A DNA stretch of 64,000 nucleotides. Source: Brachypodius melanocephalos. Its lineage: Eukaryota; Chordata; Aves; Passeriformes; Pycnonotidae. Below the pieces are notes generated by a model. It made no database searches. It saw only the letters and a list, made by a program, of their open reading frames with translations, and was not told the DNA's origin. Numbering within the stretch: the first letter of the stretch is position 1; the number at the start of each line of letters is the position of its first letter. The position numbers were made by a program, and so were the translations under genes. Below, piece by piece: positions 24,201 through 35,600 of the stretch. The stretch is from positions 33,397,268 to 33,461,267 of the forward strand of contig VZSR01000520.1 of the NCBI GenBank assembly GCA_013398615.1, written 5' to 3'.

Positions 24201-27200
24201 CACTTTGCTGGTAGGTAGGTGTGAAAGCAGTTACATTCGTTTATCTCCATGAAGGATATGGGCCCCTTTTTGCAAGGACATGAGTAGACTCTTCAAAGGC
24301 ATTTAATTCCTGCTGGAAGTCAATTCCCACCACACGACGACTTTCAATAGAAGTCAGGTACTTGATTCCCTTAGACAATTTCAGAACCCCAGCCATGTAT
24401 TGGGTTTTGAATCTAAGATGACCTGACAGTGTCCCTGAAAAGTTCAAACTGTTAGAGCAAAGCTTCAGTGCTGCAGCACTTTGAATTAATTTATCTAAAA
24501 GCATTTTGTGGTGAAAGCTTTGCATCAAGCAAATAACACAAATAATGTTTACATTTTGTTTGATTTAATCTTGGCCTCTGTCAGTTTTAATTATGTTTGA
24601 CACATTTACAAATTGAAGAACAAAGAGAAGGTTGGGATAGGCATAAAAAATGAACCAGCTCCATTTGTCTGACTGAACTGATCAAGAGAAAGGGGTCAGG
24701 TTGGGAAAAGAGCTTCTTGATTAACATTAGATTTGAATAAAGTTTCTCAAGAGGTGGAGGATATTAAGTTGTTTGGATGACTCCTCTCCAACAGCTGTGG
24801 AAGTGGAACTGTTTATGTGACCCCCCGATGTCCCCATGGTGGGAACAGAAGCTCAGTGAGCCTTAGCTTAGAGAAGGGTCAGCATTTCCAAGCAATACAG
24901 TTGGAATCTTCTGGGTTTTAATTTAGGCTATTAACACTGGGCTAACACAGCACTTTCTTAGATTCTTCAAGAAGTAGTAAAGTTATTTTATCTAATTTCA
25001 TGTACAAGCTCTGGAGAATCACCAAGTGTTTTCTTTCCCCTGGGCAGAAAATACTGCCAAACACACAAGCACAGCGTGTCTGTTTGATAATGTTCACAGT
25101 AGTTTTTTGCTTAATCCAGGAAATTAGAACACAATCCCTTCCCTACTCCTTATTTTCTGAACAACTCTTGGCAACAATAGCTACACGCTACTCTGCTTAT
25201 TGCTTAAAAGGTCAGATTTCACTAGGAAAATTAAAGCCATTGCTCATCAAGGTGGACCAACACAGTCTTTTTTAAAATTAGATTTAAGAGAAACTGTGAA
25301 CACAAGGAATGACACTTCATGTCCAAATAGTCAAAACCTTTTTGATATAGTCTGTGTTTATAGAGCTGGTTTATGTCAAACCAGACAAAAACCACATCAC
25401 TGCAGACTTTTAAGACTGTAAGTCTAAAAACAACCTTGTGGAATACATACATTATGTTATATTTTGTTTTTCCACAGTTTCACTCTAATATGTGCCTTCA
25501 ATTGTCATTATTTGAAATTATTTGTGATAGTAGAATAAATTCACAAAGACTTTGAGAAGCACAATAGTGAGATATGTTTTAAATGAAATATAATTTTCCA
25601 CAAATTGCCTACCTTTCTATAAAGGGGAAGTTTGATGAAAGGCAGAATCAACTCTTTCAAAGTAAGGGGGGAATTTCTGGACTCAAATGGATTTCCTATT
25701 AGGTACATGCAGAACCTCCCAGAGGGGCAAGATGGATTAGTTTTCACAAATGTTATCTTTCAAAATGCTTTCGAAGCTATTCCTCCTTTTAAAGCCATAG
25801 AACACTGTGTTTTCTGTTTGTCTTATCTGAGAAAACTTAACCTTGCTTTTTGATATCTTTAGAAGAAAAAGATGCACATGAAGAAAAATGAAAATGACCT
25901 TACATAACCTTTACATGTATTGCTTGGAGCTGCAGAAATCCTCCTCTTTATCCTAACTCACGTTTACCTCAGAGTAATTTCTGCAGCTCATCAAAGAGGT
26001 TTGGTCTTATTAGTGAGTAGTCACAGCTCAAATTAAAGAACATTAAAGTTGTATTTGTTACCCTGTTTAAATGAGACAATGAGCTGTGGGTGCTGTTCTA
26101 AGTGTGTTAGCATTCAAAAGGCTGGAATCATCATTGTTCTCATCTCTGCAATGGTCAGGGAGACACTGAGTTGTGTTCAGAAGAGTCCTTAATGACAGTT
26201 GCTGGCCATTAACCTCTGGGTGTCCTGTGGTCTGCACTTATTGCCCAGGGACAGAACTAGACAGAGAGGATGCTGTCCAAGACCACCAATTCAGAGATTC
26301 ACAGAATAATTTACTATGGAAGATGCCTCTGGATGCCCTCTGGATCCTGTCACCCTTTTCCAAAGCAGGCCTAGCTAGTTCCTGCCCATCTCAGTGAATA
26401 TATCTGTAATTTGCTGGGTGATGCTTCTTTAGCACTCTGTTCACAGTGTACTGACAGTGCCCCTCTTGTGCGAAGGAATGAACAACACCCCTACCAAGAG
26501 AAAGTGACAGACCTTCCTCTGAACTATTGCGTTGGGGCAAATACTTAGCTCTAGGTTAAACACATTTCTTTGTAAATAGCATCCAGACAGCTGCTTTTCA
26601 CAGCCTTACATAGCAGATGAGAAGTTTGATCCCTAGGTATCATTATTGTTGGCAGTCTTATTTGAGATGGCAGAGACTGGAAAGGTCAGTCTGTCTGTGC
26701 TAGGCTCCTAGGCAGGGGTATTACTCTTTTGGCTAGCAGTCCATGGCACTTTGGCTCTACACATTGGATTCAGCTGGATTTTCACTCAGGAATGGATTCT
26801 GCTCTACTGAAATCAATGAAGACTTTGCTTCTGGATTCTTTATCTGGCATTTTGCACAAGAATTAATTTCACTTTACAAAATAATCCATAGAAGTGTGAC
26901 TAGCCTTTTGCTTTGCTTTTACCACCAACTGTGCAAATTCTAATTCTACTCATGCAGTGCTGTTCTACAATAAGTTATTGCCCAGGAAGTCTTTTTGGTC
27001 TACAAAATAATAATGTACTTGTAAAGAAGAGCAATTTAAAACTTAAAGTACCCAGATTATTATCTTTAAGAATTGTTTAGTAGTCATTCATTTCCTCAGC
27101 TGAAAAAACTCTAACAAATAACACATTTTCCATGAAAATTCCTGCAGTTTTGCAAGGGTAGATTTTGCTCTGTGCTGACTGCTTGTGTCTGCTTGTTCAT

Positions 27201-27919
27201 TCTGTCAGCTTTCTGCTCTCAGTCCACATCTGCAGGACCCTTCTCCCTCTTCCTTTTTTCCTTTCCATTATCTTTTTTCTTAGTTCATCAAATTCTTCTG
27301 TTAGCCAAATATACCATGGTATAGATACCACACAAACCAAGTCAGGAGGAAAAGCAAGTGAGGCACAGAGAGTTCTGAATACTCTATCAGCTGAGAAGGT
27401 GTCAAACAGAGCTTACACCTCCTCAGATTGCAGCATAGATGCAAAGGGTAAACAGCAAGTGTTGTGATATTTTAGCATCTCTAAAAAAAAGATCTCTTTA
27501 ATCTACCAGGATTTAAACTTCTTTATCCACGGTTCTATCCCTGCCTTTTGCTCTTTTACCTTCTTTGGATGCCTAAGGCTTTAAGGCCCAGTGCATGAAC
27601 AACCAAAACTACAGAAATGTTTCACCCTATTTGCAGAAGATTTGGTCCTTGTTTGGCACCATATAATAGGTCTGTGCAATAGCAAGGACTAGAATTCACA
27701 AGCCATAGCTCATGATAAAAAAATGGAGAATTTTGTCATGCTTCTAATGAATTTCCAGTGTTAGAGGTTTCACAGTTGTCCCAGCAACCTATTGCAAACC
27801 TATTGCAGAGCATCTTAATTTTAAGCATTTTCCCAGATGCTTAATTGAACTCTCCCTTGCTACAGTTGAGGCACATATTTTGCATTTGAGCCTGGCTGAA
27901 TATGGAGAACAGAATATTC
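21236..27919. other. Downstream intergenic, no gene seen
   Basis: AT-rich sequence beyond the presumed KCNK13 3' end. I find no recognisable exon, RNA gene or young repeat. Open frames are below about 100 codons and unrelated to known families. Confidence 0.5.
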
Positions 27920-27999
27920 CCTTCCTTTTTGAAAGGAAGGTATTTTTTATAATATCTTATCTCAGTCTTTGCAATGTCAGGCTAGAAATATCCCCTTCC

Positions 28000-28650
28000 T
28001 TATGTGACATTTTCCACCATTGCTCTACCATACTCCAGATTGTGCTTCGTCTCTTGGTCACTCTTTTTTCCTTTCAAGTACAGTGCTCAAAATGAGATAC
28101 AGTGACACAGAAAATATCTTGTTAATAGAGCATGGAACAGCATGATTATTTTCCTCATCTCACCTACCTATCCTGTTCCTGTTTATGGACTGGTGCTTGC
28201 TATTTTAAAACACTGTTGATTCATCTTCAGTTTTTCATGTGATATCAATGTCAAATTCTTTTTTTCAAAACTGTTACCTAAACTACAGTGCCTCCAGTTA
28301 TGCAGGTGATTATTCCGATGTACCATCTTTCATAGATTGTTATTTAATTGCTTCTGGTTTTTTTCAGATCTCTTTCCCATATCCATATTGGTTTGAATCC
28401 CAGCCCTTCAGGCTAGTAGCATCTTCGGCACCCTGACTGCCTGGAATCATATTCAGACCTAAAACTGTAACCTGTATTTCATTATCCAAGTTAGTAATAA
28501 AAACACGGACCCAGTGTTTTTGCAAAACCCAATCGATACCTTCTTCCTATTTGAAACAAAACTATTGGTCTGTACCTACTGTTGACTGAATACTGTTTCC
28601 CAATCAATTTTACACTCATTTCATGTTCGTTTCATCAAGTGTAAATGACA
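28000..28650 (-). mobile_element. Ancient CR1/L3-like LINE relic, antisense
   Basis: Heavily diverged but collinear with the antisense of CR1-type LINEs. In order along the + strand I see a degraded 'CATTGCTCTACCATACTCCAG' block (28,018 on), AGTACAGTGCTCAAAATGAG (28,078), ACACTGTTGATTCATCTTCAG (about 28,210), AAGTTAGTAATAAAAACACG with GGACCCAGTG (about 28,489-28,514), and AACCCAATCGATACCTTCTT (about 28,527) continuing to CCAATCAATTTTACACTCAT (about 28,600). These correspond to successive conserved blocks of old amniote CR1 copies. The boundaries are uncertain and the copy is long dead. Confidence 0.55.
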
Positions 28651-29219
28651 GTAAGCTGCAATTGCAATATTTTTATTCCAGGCTGTCAGATATGAGCTTA
28701 AAAAGATTTAGGTTTCAGATCCCCAGGGAATTTGCACAACTGATTAGTTGATGGAAAAGTGGTTAAATTTTAAAATTATACAAAAGTAAATCTTGATTTG
28801 CCGAATCTCCAACATAAAACTCCACTCTATCCTTTTACAGTTGTATATCATAAAATAGTTGTGTTCCCAGAGCTACAGAAATAGATGAAACTAATAGAAA
28901 GATCACTAGGAAGAATTCAGTCTGAAAAATACAAAAGTACTTTGGCAATACATGGAAGGACTTGGGTCGTCTTTTACACTTTGTCTTGGATTGGAAGAGA
29001 GGTATCTGCCAAGGAAGGCTGGAACCTCGTTTGGCATGGAAAAACTGTGATCCCCTTCCCTCCTAATTATTACAATTTTGCAATTAAGGGGCTTTCAGGC
29101 AAAGATATGGGGAAAGGAATAACAGTTCTTTGCTAATATGTGTAGGTACATAACAAGGCAAACACACAACAACTGTGGCAGCAACAACAAACCAAACCAG
29201 AAACCCAGCAAGAATCTCT
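28651..29219. other. Intergenic, AT-rich, no gene seen
   Basis: Ordinary AT-rich sequence between the old CR1 relic and the CpG-rich block. The composition change at about 29,215 is abrupt. Confidence 0.5.
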
Positions 29220-29315
29220 GCCGCGGGCACTTTCCCCTTGGTGCAGTTCCGGGCACAGCCGGCAGGGGCGCTGCTGGCTCCCGGCCGGGCAGGGCCGGGA
29301 CGATGATTCCCCGCG

Positions 29316-29331
29316 CCTGCAGGGGGCGCTG
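29316..29331 (+). promoter_or_regulatory. CTCF-type motif
   Basis: CCTGCAGGGGGCGCTG matches the core CTCF pattern (CC, two variable bases, CAGGGGGCGCT) closely. A near-copy lacking one G (CCGGCAGGGGCGCTGC) lies about 57 bp upstream at 29,259-29,274. CTCF binding at loop anchors is well established for this motif class; occupancy here is inferred. Confidence 0.55.
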
Positions 29332-29634
29332 TGGCGCAAGCTGGGCCTCCCTCACGCGGCAATGGCGGGCGGGCCGTGTGGCTAAAGGGCTGCAGTAGGA
29401 ACCATGGAGCGGCGGCTGGGACAGCAGCGATGAGCAGACCCCAGAGTAGCAAAGGAAATGTATCAGAGGCTCCACAGCTGTAGCAGGAGCCACGGAATGT
29501 CCCGGCAGGCAGGGAGCGTGGGTTACAATGCAGCGAAAAAGCCCGAGACAGCAGCAGAAAGCAGCAGGGCTCGACAGCAGCAGCCGGGCTCCTCCGTAGC
29601 AGCTGCCGCACAGAACCGGGGAGACGCGTCCTCT

Positions 29635-29656
29635 GGGAAGGGGGAGAGGGTCGGGG
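29635..29656 (+). other. G-quadruplex motif
   Basis: Four guanine runs of 3, 5, 3 and 4 are separated by 2-3 nt loops (AA, AGA, TC). This satisfies the classical G3+N1-7 rule. It lies at the right edge of the CpG-rich block, on the + strand. Confidence 0.7.
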
Positions 29657-29660
29657 TCCC

Positions 29661-32600
29661 AGGCTTTCCCCCTGAGGCACCTACATAGATGGTGAGGGTC
29701 CCTTCCAGTCAGAATGGGTCTTAGTAAGGTCCCAGTTCAACAGCTGCTCTAATGAGCAAAGGCTCACCCGTGATAGGAGAAGCAATGGGACAACAAAAGT
29801 TCCATAGTGGCAACGAATGATCTGGGAGCAACCACAGACTGTCTGCGCCTCCTCCTATGCCGAAAGCGAGAGAGGGAAAGGAGCCGAGCCCAGCCCATCA
29901 CCACCCAGCCAAAATCTCGTGGTATCTTTGCTGCCTTTCCTAAGAGAAAACCCCTCAGGTAAGAAAGTAACCAGCTGCATCTTCTCCCTCCTCTTCCTTC
30001 CTGCCACATCTTTTGTTCTCTTAAGTATTGGTAGTTATTGTTTCTTAGCAACAGATGGGACAAAATTCCATGAGAGAGAAACAAAAGGAAAAATCCCAAC
30101 CCCCCGACACATGTGTAAAATACAGCACGTATTTCCATTCTACTGATTGAAATCCATTTTTAAAAAAGTCAAACATCAGCATGCAATATTTTTTCCACAA
30201 ATATTATCTTAATTAAAGTTATACATTAAATCCTATTTGAAGTGGAATTATGCTAGACATATTTAACCTTACTGGCTACAAGTACTGAATCACAAAATTA
30301 CTATTTTCGTGTGTGTGACAAAAAGGTTTTTCAAGAACATTCTTCCCTTGATGTGTCAGGCTGCTGATAATCCTTTTTCAAACACTGATCCCCTTAAAGA
30401 CAGCAGGAACAGAGCCGTGTGACCAGAAGATGATAGGAACTTGAATGCTCCAATCCCCCCAAAAACCTTTTGGATTTATAATGAACGTGCTGAATGTGAG
30501 GGAGTTCATTATTCACTAATTTAAGGCATCTTGGTTTATGGTCCAGCAAATGCTCTTCTGACAGATAAAAGGTGTTAAATGTACTTTGTGTTGTCATCAT
30601 AAGTAAATCCTTCTTGCAGGAAAGCTGGCTTGAGCTAAGACTTGTTTGGGGGAAGTTATGCTGTTCCCTCTCTGAACCCTGGAGAGTTACACGTTAAATG
30701 TACAAAATCAGCTTTGTATTAAATAGGTCTGTACAATAAAGTCATCACTCTCTTGATTTTGATAAACTTCGAATGGGCTCATGAGAGGAGTTGTATCACA
30801 ACTGTTTGGCAACAGCAATAACTGCAGGAAGCAATTTCCAGCACAGAGCTAAACTGGGCCTCTGGAGGCAAGCATAGGTTAATAACACTAACACACAAAA
30901 GAGACTATGTAGAACAAGACCACAAAAAGGAAAGTGATGAGATTTGACTAAACATACTCCTCATCTTCTTACTACCATTAGAAGTGACACTGGACATTGA
31001 AGACTGGATGCACATTGGGACTTTTAGAAGAAAAGCACTGATCTCCTTTCTGATGGCATGCTAAAGTGCAAATTTTTAGGCCTGGGTTTTAAGAAATGTG
31101 TAAGCACATGCATGGTAATCCTATTGTTGTGGTAAACTGCAGCAGGAGAATGCATGATAATCAAAGTGTACAAGTTATTATTACAGGAACAGAGTATTCT
31201 TTCAAAGGGAAGAAAAGGACTTGAATATTTTAAACAGACTAGGTTCCTGTCAAATAAAATTTCCAAAATATCTAGATAATTTAGATATCTAGAGCTTGAA
31301 AATAGAGGTATTTTCAGCCAAGTTCCATTGGTTGCCTTAAAACAGCAGCTGTTTCCAACACCAGCCCATTTGAACAGTCCTCTTACACCACAGCTCCACA
31401 GAGAATGGGGAATGTGCCCATGCCTCCACAAATGCCTCCTTCAAAAGGAAAGCAGCCACCACATGCTTCCTCTCTGCACAGAGAGCTGGGGCCCTTTCAT
31501 ACCTGAAGGCTTCCAAGGCATGATCAGCCCATCCCATGAGGGTTGCAAGGGTTTTCCCCACACTTGCAACTTGTTTTCATGGTTATCCAGCCCTGATTTT
31601 GTCAAGGAGCAGGCTTTCCAGCCAGGCAGCCACCTCTCTTGTGGGCTTCCCTGGCACCACACCCCAAAGTACCCACCCATCTGCCCACTCTCGGACAGAG
31701 ATTTCACTGTCCTGCCAGCAATTTGGGTGCTGAGACTCCTGCACATTCCTGGGGCAGGTTCTCCATCCCCTTTCTTCCTATTCACAACAACAGCTTAATC
31801 AAATACCTCACTGGATATCCAACATCCAGATAGATTTAGCATCTTTCTGTAGCCTTGCAAACCCACTATGATATCCTGTTTCCCCCATTTTTAATGCCTG
31901 ACTCCTGCATTGCCCTGTCCCTGGCCAGCACATCCTCAGCTGGTGGTGGCTGGCAGGCTGCTAACAGGCCAAGTGACATCTGGTCCTGCCCTTTCCTCAG
32001 GCACACTTCTCTTTTAGGCACTTGTCTTCACAAAATTTGTAGAAATTTATTATCTTTCTGATTTCTAGTCCTGTATCTAATGTGTTTGGAAATAACCAAG
32101 AGATTCAAATCCTTTCAAAGTTGCATTTTGAGCTCATGACTACCAAAAATTTTAAGCAGGGCACTGTAACCATGACACACCTCTGATACCAAATAGGTAT
32201 TGTGAAGGGAAAGGAATCTGATCTGACTCAATCCAGCTGCCAGGACAAATAGTCTAAAAATTAATTAGGATCAGAGCATTTCAAGAGAGAATATCAGAAT
32301 ATTTCAGGGTCGGTAGAAAACCTGAACAAAGAACAGTATTTCACATTCATAGAACAAGAAAAAACACTGAGACACTCCACAAAGGTATTAGTAAATGTGA
32401 TACCACAAACCACTTGAGTATATTCTTTTTAAAAGGGAGAACATTAAATTGCATGAGATGAACGATATTTATAGAGGCAAGTAAAGAAGTTATGGTGTGT
32501 ATTTCCAAAGGCAGCTGAATGATGACATCTGCAAAAGGTGCAAAGCAACTGAAAAAGAAATAACAAGTTATACTATATAAAGATGTGTTATTATGCTGTG

Positions 32601-35600
32601 TAAACCATATATATGTCCTCATCCTGGTTGTTATTGTACTAGTTTGACAAAAGGTCCATTACAAAGGTAAAAAAAAATAAAGTCCAAGGAAAAGCAATTA
32701 AAAAACATTCAATTTGGGATCCCTAAATGCAGCCAAGGCACATAAATAGGAAAATAAGAAGTCAGGACTATTTCCAGAATCTGAAACATGAAAATAAGTG
32801 TGAGTCTTGCTTTTACCATGACTGGAATGAAGAGGAAAAGCAAGGGGCAGAGGGCAGGACTGAGAAAAGCCACTCCATCATGAGCTCCACTGGGTGTGCA
32901 GGAGGGCAGCTGTTCCCTCCTGTGCAGGTACAAGAGTAGTAAGGTTCACTCAGATCACAAGGTGTCCAGCAGAATGACCAAATTACCTTGTGTAGAATGA
33001 AAGAAACAGGACAGATAAATATTGGAACTCATTTATCTTCACTGAAAGCATTAAAAACTACTGAATTAGGCAAAAAAATTTACAAATATACTCAAATAAA
33101 AAGAAAATTCACTTTTAAGACTGTGTTTAGTTAGAGCAGCACAATAACCATGTAAAAATGTAGTAGAATTTTTTTAAATTAATGTCTACAGAAGTAGTAA
33201 GTGTGCTATCTGATATAAAATAATGGTGCTGACTTTCATTATTCCAGGCAGATAATGTTAAACAAAAATTGCCCTCTCCTGCAAAACGTATTTTTAATAA
33301 AAAGTGCGTGTGAAGGTTTTCTCTTTAGCACTTAACATTAAGAATTCATAACCAAAGTCTCTACAGCTATCCCAAACACTTTTCTCATGTTAATAAAGTG
33401 CTCAGGTACACAAGCTCAGATACACCAGCAAAGTAAAATTTACTTTAGCAATATATCTGTGCTAAAAGCAGTATGGATCCCATAACAGAATATTTGTTGA
33501 AAAAGCAAAATATATGTTCATATATTGCAACCATATCATACATTAAAACGTTTTCTACTCTTCTGATGACTGCTCAGAAAAGCAACAGGTTTTTTGCAAT
33601 CAGATGCACACTGCCACATTTGTTTCCAGCTTTGCTAAATGGTGTGAGCTGTTTAAAGGTGAAGTAGACAGGTTTCTGAGGTGTGGGTAAACTAGCAGAC
33701 TTACACTGAGGAATTATTTGGCCTTTGCCACTGGAGGATCTAAACATTAGGCCAGCCCTTTCCCATTAAAATAATGTCCTGCTCTCCTCAAAGCTTTCTG
33801 GAGTGCCCACATTTCTGATGATTGCAGAAATTAGAAAAGTAGTAGGAGACCAATGTAGAAGGATGTTTATATTAAAAGGACCTGTGAGGAAATAAATACC
33901 AGTATGACTAATATATGCAGCTGTATGGACCTTTTAGATTGAATTCACATGTTGTATTCCATCATCTCACTCTGATTTAATGGCTATTTGTTTTATGCAG
34001 AGACTGGGAATTGGTACATAAGTTTAGCATCAGAGATTAGGCTAATGTTTCACAAAGACAGCACCCAAAACTCACATTTTATGAGATTCAAATGTTTCAA
34101 AGTGATTTTTTCCACTATTTCTTTGATAACATTTTCTCATTGAGAAATATTGTCTATCAAGCAGCTTTTAGAAGGATTGGTGCAGCATATTGAAAGCTAT
34201 AAGTGTAAAATCTGACCCTATAAAAGCAGTACCATCCCCAGATTTGTCTCCTGCAAACAGAGGAGTTATGAGAGTATTAATAGCATGCAATCCCTTTATT
34301 TTGTTGCACAGAAATGGTTTGTAAGTTATTAAAAATTTTGAATACTGATATTTATCTATTCAATAAGAGGCAGTGATGTTATCATGCGTGTGGATTAAGT
34401 CTTTTTTCAGGTAACACTGACCAAAATGACTGCCTGATTAACACTACAATCCAGCAGACTTTAGGAAACACATTGAGATTTCTTCCAAGCATCTATTTGG
34501 AGTGTGTAGGGAGCTTGTGTGAGCATTCCCATGGTCTCAGCAAACGACTGATTGAGACATTTGTCCCTTCTCATGTGAGGAATCGCATCCACGCGTAGGT
34601 TCCATGTGTGCTGTCTGCTCAAAGGCAGATGCTTCTGTTCACTGAAACTCTCGCTATAATTAAGATTATTTTTATGTCCCCAGTTCTATTTTTTCCAAAG
34701 CTATTCTTGTGTCCAAGTTTGTGCTCCTGACAAACACTATCAGTGGTGAGTGATGGGAGAGCTCATGTTCCACATGGGCAGTAAATGATAATGTTTTTCT
34801 TAGAGCATAACCTGGGGCTTATGTTTTACACATTCTTTTGTAACTGTATTTACTCTCCTGCTTTGCTTAGTATAAGATAAATCCTGCAGGAAAATGCTGG
34901 CATTGGCTTTGTGTAAACAGACAACAAGTATTCAGATTGAAATTCCTGTTGGAAGCAAATGATCAGACCTAGGTTTTGCTTTTCTAAAGAGCAGTCTACT
35001 ACACCCCAGGTTAGTGTCTCAGTCCCAGGGTCATGATCTGCTTTCTTTAGGTTATATCTTACAAAAATTATAGTATAGAACATTTCTCCAATTAGTCAGT
35101 TGCAAAAAAAAATCAAATTATTTGAGACAAAAATCAAGTAAAATGGTGGGGGAAAGGTCTGTTAAGGATGCTTCCATATACGTTTGCAGGGGAGGTGTTA
35201 ACCAAAAGAGTTTGTTCTAAGGCCTAAAATTCTGTGTGATGTGATTCAGTAAATAGCTGAGGTGGAGAAGGACTCTGCTGTGTTAGGTGAAAAAAATAAA
35301 AGCAACATTTTAATCCTGACTGTAACACACTGTCTGTGGCATGATGGATTGATAATATAGTGGGTAGGTACTTACCAAGCTGAAACAGGACAAACACATG
35401 TAAACGTCAGTGTGAATCTTCTTGTTCTTTGCTCGTTGACTGTCAGTACCCTTGAACTTAACGTTATTTTCATTTTAGTCTCCCTGTTCCTCATTTCCAG
35501 TGCAATCAATACCAACCACCAGCTGCTCTGCAGGAATGTGTTATGCTTTATCTTGAGCATCAAGCTTGTTTGATGTTAAAAGCTTTGAGTACATGACTCT

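Larger units (their letters stand above)
29220..29660. promoter_or_regulatory. Orphan CpG island, candidate promoter or insulator
   Basis: GC-rich block in otherwise CpG-poor DNA. By hand count there are roughly 34 CpGs in about 440 bp, a density several-fold above the flanks. It contains a YY1-like AATGGCGG (29,361-29,368), an Sp1-like GCGGGCGGGCC (29,365-29,375), a CTCF-type motif, a G-quadruplex motif and clustered CAG triplets. There is an ATG in strong Kozak context (ACCATGG, 29,404) but it opens only nine codons before TGA (29,431-29,433). No recognisable protein is encoded on either strand. It lies about 8.6 kb past the KCNK13 stop. It may be the promoter of an unannotated transcript, an insulator, or a GC-rich repeat I do not recognise (for example a solo LTR). 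Confidence 0.6.

Noticed and set aside
29084..29680. 198-codon minus-strand open frame through the CpG island, with hydrophobic segments
   Set aside because: Its nominal start is GTG and the frame contains no Met at all. GC-rich sequence has few stops, and no family resemblance was seen.
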